From Phymatolithon calcareum (Eukaryota > Rhodophyta > Florideophyceae > Hapalidiales), in the NCBI GenBank assembly GCA_977006965.1, contig OZ345372.1, positions 1,240,001 through 1,304,000 on the forward strand: a stretch of DNA of 64,000 nucleotides, written 5' to 3'. This document shows, piece by piece, positions 43,594-53,700 of this stretch (its first letter is position 1; each line of letters opens with the position of its first letter). Both the position numbers and the translations under genes were made by a program. The notes beneath the pieces are model-generated. The model searched no databases. It was not told the DNA's origin and was given only the letters and a program-made list of their open reading frames with translations.

Positions 43594-46255
43594 TTAGCCC
43601 TGAGACAGAAGTCCGCAAGGAGTACGAGCCCAAGTCGCCAGGAATCCAACACCGAAAATCGTCGCCACAGAGAAAACAAGCGCAGTTGGCATCTTAAGAG
43701 CCTGATGATCCTTTTCGCCTTCTTCCGCGGAGCTGAGACGTTCATTCAGTGAAATCGAAGCCATTGGTGCCAGGTTAAACAAAATGTACGCGCCAAAAAA
43801 AATTGCGCCGAACGAGTTCCAGGGTGAGCATCCTCCATCGATGACCAAGAAGGCGATGATGCGGTACGTAATCATGACTGCCATCAACACGCTCAGGGCA
43901 ATATTCACCCACTCCATCCAATGACGTCTGTTACGTTCGCCGGTATTGGCAACCCATCCCATTTTAGCGCTATAATTGAGCGCATCGATTACACCCATGA
44001 CATGCGCGACATTGTACGAGAACCAGGTTTGCTGCGACCGCAGAATGTCCACCATATTCACATCGGCAAACGCGGTATAGAATGAGATGTAACGGATGGA
44101 GTAATATGTCATGAATGCCGACGCAATATTCTTGAATGACTCTGGTGCAATGGGCGCCTGACCCGTCGCAAGATAAGCAACGGCCACAACGATGTACAGA
44201 TATGCCGATGTTCCGAGGAAGGGGTACAGTGTGGAGTCGAGGGCAAACATGGCGCGCACAAACGCGTTATTGGGCCGACGTGCCGTTCGCCTGTACTCGT
44301 AATACTCATCCATTTCACCACCGCGACGTAGAAGTCTGTTGCGTGTGTCAAGCTTGTTGTGCCATAGATCTTTAATGATCTTCATCCCGTTCATCACTGC
44401 GCCCTTGGCCCATCTCTGACGCTGCAGCATAGCCGCGGCGACCGAGACAGGCGCTTCACCCCATGCAACGTCCTCGGCGGCATACTTGGAGATAAAACCG
44501 CGCGCATGCACCTCATTGGAAGTGAGAGTATCCTCCGTGACAGAACCGTACACAAATCCATTGATTGTTTCAAGCACTTCTCGACGCCAGCACGCATTGG
44601 TTCCGACAAAAGGGGTGAGTCCAAAACCGTCACGACCATTGCAGATCCCATCATAGAACACAGCGTTACGATGCGCCATGTAATCCGCTTCGTCCACGTT
44701 ATGGAAGCGCTGAGGAGCCTGTACGAATGCGACATCTCTGTTCATTCTCCAAGAAGTGTTTCCATCCATGCCGATTTCCGGATCCATTAATTCTGGGGGC
44801 AACGTGAGTTCCAGAGAGTCATCTGCAAGTTCTTCGAGCATGAGAGGAATTGTTCGTAAGAGGAAATTTCTGGAAACCTGCATATCAGCGTCAAGAAACA
44901 CGATGATTTTGCCGTCCGTATCTGCGTTGAATAGGACATTGTTGATGTTGCCGGCTTTGTTATGATGATCATCAGGTTTTACGCGCGCGACAAGACTCAA
45001 TCGCGGTAGGGCTCCAGGTGCACGACGTTCCTCGCCATAAGGTCCGAAATCAAAGTGATGGCATTCCAGAGCACAGTCCAAACGTTTGAGGTCATCGTCA
45101 ACGGATGTAATCTTATAATGCTCGACGAGACCATTTTCGTTCAGCACTTCATCCATCAAGGGATCGTAGCCAGATTGTTGTGCGAGCAGCTGGTACATGC
45201 GAACTCCAATTTCTGACCTCTCGACAACCTTTGGCGATGAAAAGTATCCGTCATCGGCGATGATGACATGGAGGAGATGAGCAGGATAATCGAGGGCGAG
45301 TGCACCTTCAATAGATTCTTTTACCTGCTCGGGATCTTCCTTATAGTGAGCAATTAGAAGGTCGACTGATGGCCAATCCTCCTCCGGAAGCGGAGGTTTT
45401 AGAGCGTCGAGGGATCGCCACTTGCGCTTGATAGGCTTCCACATACTAAACAGTCCGATCATTGCGGAAAAGAGGGACATGAATTCGGCAATAACGTAGG
45501 TCTGGTCAAAAGAAGAAAGTGAATTCAAACGGCAGGAAGAATGAAGGTTAGAAACAAAACAGTGGGGAAGAAGCATAGAAGTATGTTGTGAAGAAGAAAG
45601 ACACATGACATACCATCCAGATGAAGGGATGCTCGTAATTTCCTCCGACGTCAATGAGCCAGTAGAAGTAATAACAAGCAGACGGAATGGTCATGATGTA
45701 GAAAAAGCGGAAGAGAATCATGGTAGCAAACTGACGCTTTTCCAAAGGAGAATAAAGGTCTACCCCCCTGATCTTGGAGAGAATCTTTCGTACTTTCCCA
45801 GACTGCGTGGAAACGGTTGGATCTGCGTGCTTGACATTGACGAGCACATCATGTTCATTGCGAATTCTGGGCAAATCGCCCGCAACGCGCTCAGTACCGT
45901 CGACGAAAAATTTGTATTCTACTCGTTCATTCGAGGGAATTGGAAGAACAATTCGATATTTGCCCGGGAGAACACTCTCCATAGGGAGCTTGTTGTTAAA
46001 GTTATCCCAAGAGCCTTGAATGCAGACATTTCGACCGCCACCATTCCACTCGAAAATGGACTTTGTCTTGCTCTCCTTGCTCTTAGAGTACGAGAGTGTT
46101 CTGTCAATTTCCTTGTTTACCGATGGTTCGCGACTGAGGACGGAGAATCTGCTTGTCCTGCTGCGAATTGAGGAACGGGCATCGGGCAAGGTTTGAGAAT
46201 TGTCATCGCCCATGACGGTTTCTTCGCCTTCGTAAACGATAAAATCATCATTCAT
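43594..46255 (-). CDS. CESA: Cellulose synthase-like GT2 with glycogen-binding domain, one intron
   Basis: Exons 46255-45614 and 45501-43594 give 849 aa. The 112-nt intron (45502-45613) has GTATGT and CCAG ends and falls in phase 0 between FIWM and TYVIAEF, matching the uninterrupted paralogue at 57085-59685. Order: Ser-rich N-terminus, CBM48/AMPK-beta-like domain (SIFEWNGGGRNVCIQGSWDN ... YKFFVDGTERV), two TM helices, a cytosolic GT2 domain with ADDGYF, FLDADM, TEDTLTSNEV and QRQRW, then several TM helices. The D, DxD, TED and QxxRW set is that of processive beta-glucan synthases using UDP-glucose at the plasma membrane. CBM48 at the N-terminus is, as I recall, a feature of red algal cellulose synthases. 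Single-intron structure differs from the paralogue. Confidence 0.85.
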
Positions 46256-46620
46256 AGTGGATTGTCATGCATAGTAAAGACTGGACAAGCATTTGCAAGA
46301 AGGGCCAGTATATGAATGCGTGGGACGGCAACGGTAGTGCCAGAAAATGTTTGTGAGTCTTATGCGGGAGAAGTATGTGGCAACGTTGAGCAGAGCCTGT
46401 AATCAATCCAAATGTAAAGGATGGCGTGGGGACGACCGATTCAGAAAGTTTCGCAGGATACAGCACTATGTGATTCACATGGCAGAGAGACGATGTGCCC
46501 CGATATGGGACATGAGCAAAGCGTGCGTACCTAAGCCGGGCGAGATGCAGAAGTGAGAGCACTGCAGGGAACAGTGCGATGCCCCAAAAATGGATTACAG
46601 CGAAATGCTGCCAAATGCGG
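46256..46620. other. Upstream region of cellulose synthase A
   Basis: Presumed promoter and 5' UTR. No ORF or repeat recognised. Confidence 0.4.
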
Positions 46621-47445
46621 GGTAATGATGATGATGATGATTGCTTTATTCCCCTAAGAGGCTAGCACGTCTAGAAGGCTTCATGCGACTCCACTTGCTG
46701 TGGTCGGAAGCGTCTTTTATGAGCGATTTGATACCTTGATTTGGGATATCGCCAGGGAGAGAAGCATATGTTCTGGGTACGCATTGTAGCAGTATCCTGC
46801 GGACGAGCCTGTTCTCATCTATGCGTAGAACATGTCCTAGCCATCCCCAGCGACGGTCCTTAATCCATTGTATCACCCTCAGTGAGGGCGCTCTTGCTTC
46901 TTCGGCTCTCGTCCTTTTCGTCATCACGGCCAGCATCTTCGATACGGTACCGTTCAGTTTTTTCAGGATTGGTGTCGTTAGATTCCAGGGTTCACATCCG
47001 TATATCAGAGTCGATACGACCGAGGCTCTCCAGAGGCGTAAGCGAAACGGGAGCGGTAGCGCCGTGTTCGTGAGTAGTCTATAGAGGCTTTTGAAACGTG
47101 ATTTGGAAACTTCGATACGATAGGTAGTCGGCGTCATAGGGTCTGCTGCCCCTGACTGCATGGTGTCCAAGTACTTGAAATCTATAACATTTTCAAGAGT
47201 TTCGGCTCCTATTTTCACCATTTCCATTTCGTTCAGCGCCGCCTCTTGCTTCTTACGACGAACAATCTTGTCTGCCGCGGATCCGTACCTGCTCGGCAAC
47301 CTCGCCTTTGGTGCTGATATGACTCCCCATTCTTCTTCGTCCAGGCAGAGCGGCTCGCGCTCCTCCCCGTCAAAGTACTCTGCTGATACTCTTTTCTCTG
47401 CTCAGTTATTCTTACGGACAACTTGGCAGACGTGCCAATCAAAAC
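46621..47445 (-). mobile_element. RTE-like LINE, 3' part (split by Copia element)
   Basis: The minus strand encodes the C-terminal region of an RTE-like endonuclease-RT polyprotein: LWRASVVSTLIYGCEPWNLT, then RWGWLGHVLRIDENRLVRR, then stop near 46646. The 3' end has a short (ATC)n tail (plus-strand GATGATGAT at 46627-46645) as in several LINE clades. The element is interrupted at 47445 by the Copia insertion and continues at 52659. Confidence 0.75.
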
Positions 47446-47668
47446 TGTTGAGCGGACTCCTTCTACAGGTCAAGTCAACTTGATTCAATTTGAATCAATG
47501 TATGTCGATAAGAGTCATCATGAATCAACAAATGATTCATGTTAGACGGACGGCAAAATTGCCTATAAATAGGGAGACGACCTCATTAAAGTCTGGCAGA
47601 CTCACACGAAAAGTGAGCTCCCATCAATCCAAAGGTAAAAGCTTCCAACTCCAAAAGATCTACTTTCA
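47446..47668 (+). repeat. 5' LTR
   Basis: 223 bp. TATA box TATAAATAG at 47564. Upstream inverted repeats CATGAATC/GATTCATG and TTGATTCAA/TTTGAATCAA may be regulatory sites. Confidence 0.95.
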
Positions 47669-47680
47669 TGGTAGCACCGG
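47669..47680 (+). promoter_or_regulatory. Copia primer-binding site
   Basis: TGGTAGCACCGG directly follows the 5' LTR. The first eight bases, TGGTAGCA, are complementary to the 3' end of eukaryotic initiator tRNA-Met; the rest differs, so the primer is uncertain. Confidence 0.6.
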
Positions 47681-47706
47681 AAGTTCTAATACTACGACAT
47701 TAAGAA

Positions 47707-50700
47707 ATGGACGCGGTCAAGGAGGAGAAGCTAGGACTTCCTAAGTTTAATGGAAAAAATACAGACAGTTTCCATCTATGGAAGCTGAGGACTCTTGCAA
47801 TTTTAGAAACGAAAAATTGCAAGAGTATAGTAACTGGGACTGAGGTAGCCCCAGTACCAGTTGATGCGAATGCACCAACTGAAAATGAAGTGACCGCAGA
47901 AAAGGATTTCAATATACGCTCAAGTAAAGCATCGGCATGGATCATTACTGCCCTAGGAGACAAACCTTTAAAAACCGTGCAGATGATTGCAGATGACCCT
48001 GCTCAAATGTGGATTAAACTAGAATCCCGTTACGCCGCTAAAACCACGAGTGGGAAATTGAACCTGCTAATTGATGTTTACAAAAAGAAGCTTAAAAATA
48101 AGGACAAAATGGCAGATCATATTGGCGATCTGGAGACAAGCTTCACAATGTTGTCAAATGCGGGTATGCCAATTAACGAGCTTACCCAAGTGGCAATCTT
48201 ACTCTTCTCAATCGATTCGCATGGCATGTATGACGCGGTTGTTGCAGCCATTCGAACAATGGACGAGTCAAAAACAACTTGGGAAACCGTATCGACCAGG
48301 TTGATTGAGGAATGCAACTCAAAGAGGTGCAAATCAAATCTAGATACTCAAGTTTCTAATAATGAAACAAATATGAGAGGAGGTACCGCTGCCTTCTCGA
48401 GAAACACATCATCTTCGCTGGTGTGTACACACTGCAAAAGACGTGGACACACAGAAGAGAACTGCTTCTACAATCCGAAGAGCGCAAAATACAAAGGAAA
48501 AAAAGATAACAACCAAAACGGGAACAAAAGGTTTAGTAAGAAACCTGTTCTTGCCATCGCAAAGGCATCCGCGCTCACAATGAACTCTAGTCCCAAAAGC
48601 TGCACATTTATAGTAGACAGTGGTGCAACTCACCACATGTGCTATGATAAGAGTATTATGTCAAACTGGACGAACCAAGAGAAATTTTCCGTGACGCTGG
48701 GAGACAATCGTACTGTCCATGGCACTCTAACTGGAGAAGTGGACATTACAGTTGAACACAAAGGAAAAGTAACATGGTTGCGTCTTATAAATGTGATGTT
48801 CATTGAAGAGCTTGGGATGAACCTCATCTCTACAGCTGCCCTTGATAACAACAATTTGAATACTATGTTCTCAAAGGGTACCTGCAGCATCATAAAAGGC
48901 GATGAAAATATAGTGCTCTGTCAAGCGAAAAAGGGGTCAGATGGATTGTACAAACTGCGGGCAAACAGGGTATATAAGGGATACACCCCAAGTGCTCATA
49001 TTAGTAAATCCAACATTTGCAATTACACTGACGGCTTGGAACTGTGGCACAACAGACTTGCGCACACCAATCGAGAAGCCATAAAACATATGGAGAGAAC
49101 GGGTACTGTACTCGGACTTAACTTAAACACAAAACCAGAGGAAATATACTGCGAACCATGCGCAGAAGGCAAACAAGCTCGTGGCACACACAAAGAGAAT
49201 CTGGTCACGCATGATACAAATGTGGGTGACATTATATTTTCTGATGTATGCGGGCCGCTGAGAATTGCAACCTGGGGAAAGGCAAAGTATTTCGCAACTT
49301 TCATCGATGGAAAATCGCGATACACAAAAATTGTCCTCTTGAAAACAAAGGACCAGGTCACACAGGAGTTCAAGGCTTTCAAAACAAATTTTGAAAAGCA
49401 GAACAATGTGACTATCAAAAGACTCCATACTGACAATGGTGGAGAATACGTAAACAAAGATATGAAATCATTTCTAACGATACACGGAATAGAACATTCG
49501 ACAACGGCGATATATAATCCACAATCAAACGGAATCGCCGAGCGGATGAATAGAACATTGATGGAAAAAGTTCGATCTATGCTTATAAAAGCAAGGTTAA
49601 ATGACAAGTTCTGGGGAAATGCCATTCTATATGCTGTATACATACAGAACAGAATCAGCTCCAAAGCTCTGTGCGGAAACTCTCCGTTTGAATGTATACG
49701 TAACAAGAAGCCGGACATTTCACAGTTACGAGTTTTTGGTTGCCAAGTAATGGTGACAGTACCGACACCCCTAAGGACTAAATTGGAGAACAAGGCAGTT
49801 CCCATGATCATGGTGGGGTGCACTAGCAGCAAGCTCTATAAGGTTTTCAATCCCGATACAATAGAAGTATTGCATGTGAGACATGCAAAGTTCAATGAGA
49901 AAATGTTTCCTGGCCATGAATATGACGAAGAGATCAACAGCGATGATGACTCTGAGTCTACTACGAGCAATGAGCAAGAAAGTCTAATTGATATTGATGA
50001 AATATTCTCAGACTCTGATAGCGAAAAAGAAACGCAAACTATTAACGTTTCGGGACAGGAAGAAACTCCAAAGAATTCTGTAAGCAGTGAAGTTCGTCGA
50101 TTCCCACAGAGGAGTAGAAGGCGACCAGCGTACTTAGATGGATACGTAAGCACGGCTGCTGTGAAGAAAACATGGGACCCTGACAATCCAACTCTCGAGC
50201 AAGCCCTCACGTCTGAGTACCGCGACCAGTGGGTCAAGGCCATGGAGCGTGAATATGCATCGATAGTTGAACGAGGTACTCTAGAGCCTGTTGACAGGCC
50301 TTCTGACAAGCACATACTTGCTTGCAAATGGGTCCTGAAAATTAAGCGAAAGTATGATGGCACTATTGAACGATTCAAAGCGAGGCTGGTCGTCTGTGGA
50401 AACATGCAGAGACCTGGAGACTATGACGATATATATGCACCCGTCGTTGATTTCACGACAATAAGGGTTGCACTAGCGCTTGCACAATATGAAAAAGCAC
50501 ATATACACCACATGGATGTCTCGAACGCTTTTCTGTATGGAAAGCTCGAAGAGACAGTATACATGGAACAACCAGTAGGTTTTCAAACAAACAACAAGAA
50601 ACAAGTGTTCTTGCTGAAGAAAAGCCTATATGGACTGAAACAAGCACCAAGAGTGTGGCATTCGCATCTTGCAAACACACTGAAAGGCTTGAAATTTATG

Positions 50701-51756
50701 AAGTACAGTTATGCTGAAAGCGTATTTGTACGAAATGAGGAAAAGTTCTACGTAAGAATGTTCATCTACGTCGACGATATTCTACTCATCTCGAATAACT
50801 TCGATCTTCTGAACAAAGTCAAACGAGAACTATCAGAATACTACAAAGTGACTGACTTGGGTGAGGCCGAGTATTTCTTAGGCGTAAGAATCATCCAAAA
50901 TAAGGATTCCATAATCCTGGCTCAAACAAAATACGTTGATGATATTTTGCAAAAGAATGGAATGACAGACTGCAAGCCTGTCACGACACCAATGGAGCCA
51001 GGGCAATACAAAGAGCTCACAGAAGTGAGGGAAGCCACTGAAAAAGAAACCAGAGAGATCTCGAAAGTACCATACAGAGAGGCGATAGGACAACTGTTAT
51101 ATCTAAGCACTCGTACTCGTCCGGACATATCAATTGCTGTGAATATACTAAGCAGACATGTGTCGAATCCAAGACCAGTTCACTGGGTTGCGGTCAAACG
51201 TCTACTGAGATACTTGAAAGGAAGCAAATACCTTGGTTTGCATTTAAGATTAACGAACGTATCTCTAAACGCTCACGCAGACGCAGATTGGGCGGGTGGC
51301 TCTCAGCGGTTTTCTATAAGTGGAAATATCATGATGATTGGGGGGTCCTTAATAGGTTGGAGAAGTACCAAACAAAAATGTATTGCAACCTCGACAACTG
51401 AAGCCGAATACATAAGTGTATCAACAGCATCCAGAGAAATTGTCTGGCTCCGCAAGCTCCTACATGAATTTGGATATGCCCAGTCAAAGCCGACTACAAT
51501 TTTCCAAGATAATACAGGGTCAATTAATTGGGCGTATGGCAATGGAAACTTTCAAAGATCGAAGCATGTTGACATTAGATATCATCATATTCGAGAACTG
51601 ATTCAAAATGAAGAAATTAGTTTGACTCAAGTCGGAACGGATGGAATGCTAGCCGACATGATGACCAAGCCACTGAGCGGGCCTAAATTTAAGAAAAATA
51701 TTACCCAAATAGGGATATGTCCATTCCAAGAGGACATAGTCAAAGATATTCAATAA
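47707..51756 (+). CDS. Copia Gag-Pol polyprotein
   Basis: 1349 aa, uninterrupted. Gag domain to about residue 230; zinc knuckle CTHCKRRGHTEENC at 240-253; aspartic protease DSGATHHMC from 304; pre-integrase LWHNRLAHTNREA and CEPCAEGKQARG; integrase catalytic triad D513, D576 (DNGGEY) and E612, giving the D-D(35)-E spacing; RT with FKARLVVCGNMQRPG, HHMDVSNAFLYG and YVDD at 1021-1024; RNase H with ADADWAGG, STTEAEYIS and IFQDN. All catalytic residues I checked are present. Start ATG 47707 lies 38 nt after the 5' LTR. Gag and Pol are in a single frame with no shift or stop between them, as in many Copia elements. The product forms virus-like particles and mediates copy-and-paste movement. Confidence 0.95.
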   Translation: MDAVKEEKLGLPKFNGKNTDSFHLWKLRTLAILETKNCKSIVTGTEVAPVPVDANAPTENEVTAEKDFNIRSSKASAWIITALGDKPLKTVQMIADDPAQMWIKLESRYAAKTTSGKLNLLIDVYKKKLKNKDKMADHIGDLETSFTMLSNAGMPINELTQVAILLFSIDSHGMYDAVVAAIRTMDESKTTWETVSTRLIEECNSKRCKSNLDTQVSNNETNMRGGTAAFSRNTSSSLVCTHCKRRGHTEENCFYNPKSAKYKGKKDNNQNGNKRFSKKPVLAIAKASALTMNSSPKSCTFIVDSGATHHMCYDKSIMSNWTNQEKFSVTLGDNRTVHGTLTGEVDITVEHKGKVTWLRLINVMFIEELGMNLISTAALDNNNLNTMFSKGTCSIIKGDENIVLCQAKKGSDGLYKLRANRVYKGYTPSAHISKSNICNYTDGLELWHNRLAHTNREAIKHMERTGTVLGLNLNTKPEEIYCEPCAEGKQARGTHKENLVTHDTNVGDIIFSDVCGPLRIATWGKAKYFATFIDGKSRYTKIVLLKTKDQVTQEFKAFKTNFEKQNNVTIKRLHTDNGGEYVNKDMKSFLTIHGIEHSTTAIYNPQSNGIAERMNRTLMEKVRSMLIKARLNDKFWGNAILYAVYIQNRISSKALCGNSPFECIRNKKPDISQLRVFGCQVMVTVPTPLRTKLENKAVPMIMVGCTSSKLYKVFNPDTIEVLHVRHAKFNEKMFPGHEYDEEINSDDDSESTTSNEQESLIDIDEIFSDSDSEKETQTINVSGQEETPKNSVSSEVRRFPQRSRRRPAYLDGYVSTAAVKKTWDPDNPTLEQALTSEYRDQWVKAMEREYASIVERGTLEPVDRPSDKHILACKWVLKIKRKYDGTIERFKARLVVCGNMQRPGDYDDIYAPVVDFTTIRVALALAQYEKAHIHHMDVSNAFLYGKLEETVYMEQPVGFQTNNKKQVFLLKKSLYGLKQAPRVWHSHLANTLKGLKFMKYSYAESVFVRNEEKFYVRMFIYVDDILLISNNFDLLNKVKRELSEYYKVTDLGEAEYFLGVRIIQNKDSIILAQTKYVDDILQKNGMTDCKPVTTPMEPGQYKELTEVREATEKETREISKVPYREAIGQLLYLSTRTRPDISIAVNILSRHVSNPRPVHWVAVKRLLRYLKGSKYLGLHLRLTNVSLNAHADADWAGGSQRFSISGNIMMIGGSLIGWRSTKQKCIATSTTEAEYISVSTASREIVWLRKLLHEFGYAQSKPTTIFQDNTGSINWAYGNGNFQRSKHVDIRYHHIRELIQNEEISLTQVGTDGMLADMMTKPLSGPKFKKNITQIGICPFQEDIVKDIQ

Positions 51757-51776
51757 CTAATCAGAAGCATCGAGAC

Positions 51777-51784
51777 AGGTGGGG
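51777..51784 (+). promoter_or_regulatory. Internal second polypurine tract
   Basis: AGGTGGGG followed by TGT, 20 nt after the Gag-Pol stop. The 11-mer AGGTGGGGTGT recurs exactly at 52423-52433, where it abuts the 3' LTR. Confidence 0.7.
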
Positions 51785-51864
51785 TGTGAAAGCGGTGTAT
51801 ATAGTTCGGGCACAAATGAATAACTCTTGAAAAACGTCAAGCAGTACTGAAGAAATCGGTCAAA

Positions 51865-52407
51865 ATGGCGCTAACGTTCAACGTGGTTTGGACTCTCAGT
51901 TTTAATGCCATTGAACATACTTGCAGTGACATCCATTCGTTCAAGAATTTTGTACTTTGCGGAACCCGCTCCGTGACAGTAACAGCGGATGGTTACAAAG
52001 TAACTATCGAAGGAAAAGGAAGCATAAGAGTTGTCACACAATATGGACCAGTGATTGTCCCGGATGTGTACTATGCTCCCCATTTTAAGAATATTTTGAG
52101 CAAGAACAAGCTTGTATACAATGGATGCACAACAAGATACCACATGCCGCACGATATAAGATGGTTGGAACTTCTTTATAATAGCATAAATACCAGCAAG
52201 ATAATCACTATCTTTTACAAGCAAGGGAAAGAGTATGAAACTTATACTTTAAGTGGCCAGAACTCTAAAGAAGTTGTAATCGGGGAAGAGATCCCATTTC
52301 AACGAGCTGTAGATTCAATTCTGGCAGATTCCCAAGGCTGTACAAACGATAGAGACCAAGAGTCCTCCGATAGCGAAATTGATAGTCTTCCTGATCTAAT
52401 TGAGTAG
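51865..52407 (+). CDS. Copia accessory ORF, protease-like domain lacking the catalytic motif
   Basis: 180 aa between the RNase H stop and the 3' LTR. Residues 1-95 follow the Copia protease/strand pattern: RSVTVTADGYKVTIEGKGSIR, then GPVIVPDVYYAPHFKNILS, then KLVYNGCTTRY, comparable to the T-V-x-D-G and D-V-x-Y-x-P-x-x-x-x-N-L-L-S blocks in many Copia proteases. Where DSGA is expected the frame has LSFNAIEHTCSD, so the catalytic Asp-Ser/Thr-Gly is absent while the H-x-C-x-D portion remains. The rest is an acidic tail (SSDSEIDSLPDLIE). No TM segment, so not an Env. It has its own ATG and stays fully open beside identical LTRs, so it is probably maintained or newly acquired. Role unknown. Confidence 0.65.
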   Translation: MALTFNVVWTLSFNAIEHTCSDIHSFKNFVLCGTRSVTVTADGYKVTIEGKGSIRVVTQYGPVIVPDVYYAPHFKNILSKNKLVYNGCTTRYHMPHDIRWLELLYNSINTSKIITIFYKQGKEYETYTLSGQNSKEVVIGEEIPFQRAVDSILADSQGCTNDRDQESSDSEIDSLPDLIE

Positions 52408-52422
52408 ATACAATCATTCGCT

Positions 52423-52430
52423 AGGTGGGG
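52423..52430 (+). promoter_or_regulatory. Polypurine tract
   Basis: AGGTGGGG immediately before the 3' LTR; primes plus-strand DNA synthesis. Confidence 0.85.
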
Positions 52431-52653
52431 TGTTGAGCGGACTCCTTCTACAGGTCAAGTCAACTTGATTCAATTTGAATCAATGTATGTCGATAAGAGT
52501 CATCATGAATCAACAAATGATTCATGTTAGACGGACGGCAAAATTGCCTATAAATAGGGAGACGACCTCATTAAAGTCTGGCAGACTCACACGAAAAGTG
52601 AGCTCCCATCAATCCAAAGGTAAAAGCTTCCAACTCCAAAAGATCTACTTTCA
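52431..52653 (+). repeat. 3' LTR
   Basis: 223 bp, identical to the 5' LTR by eye. TATA box at 52549. Confidence 0.95.
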
Positions 52654-52658
52654 AAAAC

Positions 52659-53700
52659 GCCCCATATCGTCCCATTTGCGCAACCCTAGAATTGTTCCGA
52701 CAGATGGGCATCCGTATTCATCGACGGCTTCAATGGTGGGTATGGGTCGGCAATGTAAGTGTTCGTGGGTTGCTAGGGATGCCTTGTATGGAAAAGCTCT
52801 GAAGCAGATTTCGCACGTAAACTCGAACTCTATATCCTGCTCGGTAGTGCTGGATACAGTGCTTTTGGGTTGAATATGTTGTGCAAAACTTTTGCGTATA
52901 GAGATCTCTAGCCCAGATTCCTCGTAGGCTCCCTCACTTATCTTCGTGACCCTTTCGGACGCATTTTTACACGACGTCATCTGCATATTCGAGTCTGTCG
53001 AGGCTTATCGACGGAGTCAGTCTGATCTGTGAGGAGTTGTTGTGCCTTCGGAATGTGAGGTCTAGAGCAATAATAAAGCATAGAGGGCTCAGAATGTCTC
53101 CTTGAAGCACGCCTCGGTTAACGCTTATATGTCGAGAGTATTCCCGTCTGCCTCCTGGAAGCTGCTGTCTTCACAATTCTGACGTATTTCTCCCGTACGC
53201 GGTATGCGCGGAGTGATTCGAGCAAGAAGTCGTGTGACAGGCTGTCGAAAGCGGCGCGGAAATCGATGTAAGTGGCCACAGCTTTTCTGCCCTCTTGTAA
53301 TAGGTAGTCGATCGTCCAGGCCAGGATACAGGAATTGTCTCGTGTGCCTCGTGCTCTTTGGAACCCAGATTGCGATTCCGGGAGGAGATAATGCGGGATA
53401 ATACGCATGTCAAAAGAGAAGCTATAGGCTTGAAGGCGAATAATACAACAGCTGTTGAGCGGTTCCATCAGGTTGACTTGTGAAGCCTGCAAAGGTCCTT
53501 TTGCAAGATTTGGGTTGGCGTTGTGAGCTGCCCAATGCGATAATTTGCAGAAAGCAAGGGCATGCGTTACATTTTTGATAGAGACGGTGCGTGAGGTGAT
53601 GATGCAACGGCAGCAGAGGTGCCCATTCTCTACAGTATAGTACCTCTGATTCTGCCTGGTACAATAATATTCCCGACCTCGAGACTGTGGGGATCACCGG
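52659..53700 (-). mobile_element. RTE-like LINE, 5' part with reverse transcriptase
   Basis: Minus-strand RT pieces: SQSGFQRARGTRDNSCILAW and YIDFRAAFDSLSHDFLLESL (about 53215-53360), NRGVLQGDILSPLCFIIALD (about 53050-53115), and LEYADDVV (about 52975-52995) directly followed by a TAA. Beyond it a C2H2-like finger, FTCEICFRAFPYKASLATHEH ... C (about 52760-52830; first part FTCEICFRAFPYKA), lies between palm and C-terminal part. Frames shift at least twice, so the element was dead before or after the Copia insertion that separates it from 46621-47445. Its 5' end is near 53700 but not precisely defined. Confidence 0.7.

Larger units (their letters stand above)
47446..52653 (+). mobile_element. 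Complete Ty1/Copia LTR retrotransposon
   Basis: 5208 bp with two 223-bp LTRs that I read as identical, starting TGTTGAGCGG and ending CTACTTTCA, and a perfect 5-bp target duplication AAAAC (47441-47445 and 52654-52658). It contains a primer-binding site, one intact Gag-Pol ORF, an extra 180-codon ORF, and two polypurine tracts. Integrase precedes RT, which defines Copia order. Identical LTRs and intact ORF mark a very recent, possibly still active, insertion into an older LINE. Confidence 0.95.

Noticed and set aside
45605-46171. 188-aa plus-strand ORF
   Set aside because: Antisense to cellulose synthase A exon 1, whose domain content is clear.
47490-47744. 84-aa plus-strand ORF in the 5' LTR (and its twin at 52475-52873)
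   Set aside because: Both copies are LTR sequence read in one frame; they differ only where they run out of the LTR. LTR promoter/leader sequence explains them.
49023-49832. 269-aa minus-strand ORF
   Set aside because: Antisense to the Copia integrase region.
51865-52407. Envelope gene of the Copia element
   Set aside because: No signal peptide, membrane segment or fusion-type region; the sequence instead resembles the protease domain.
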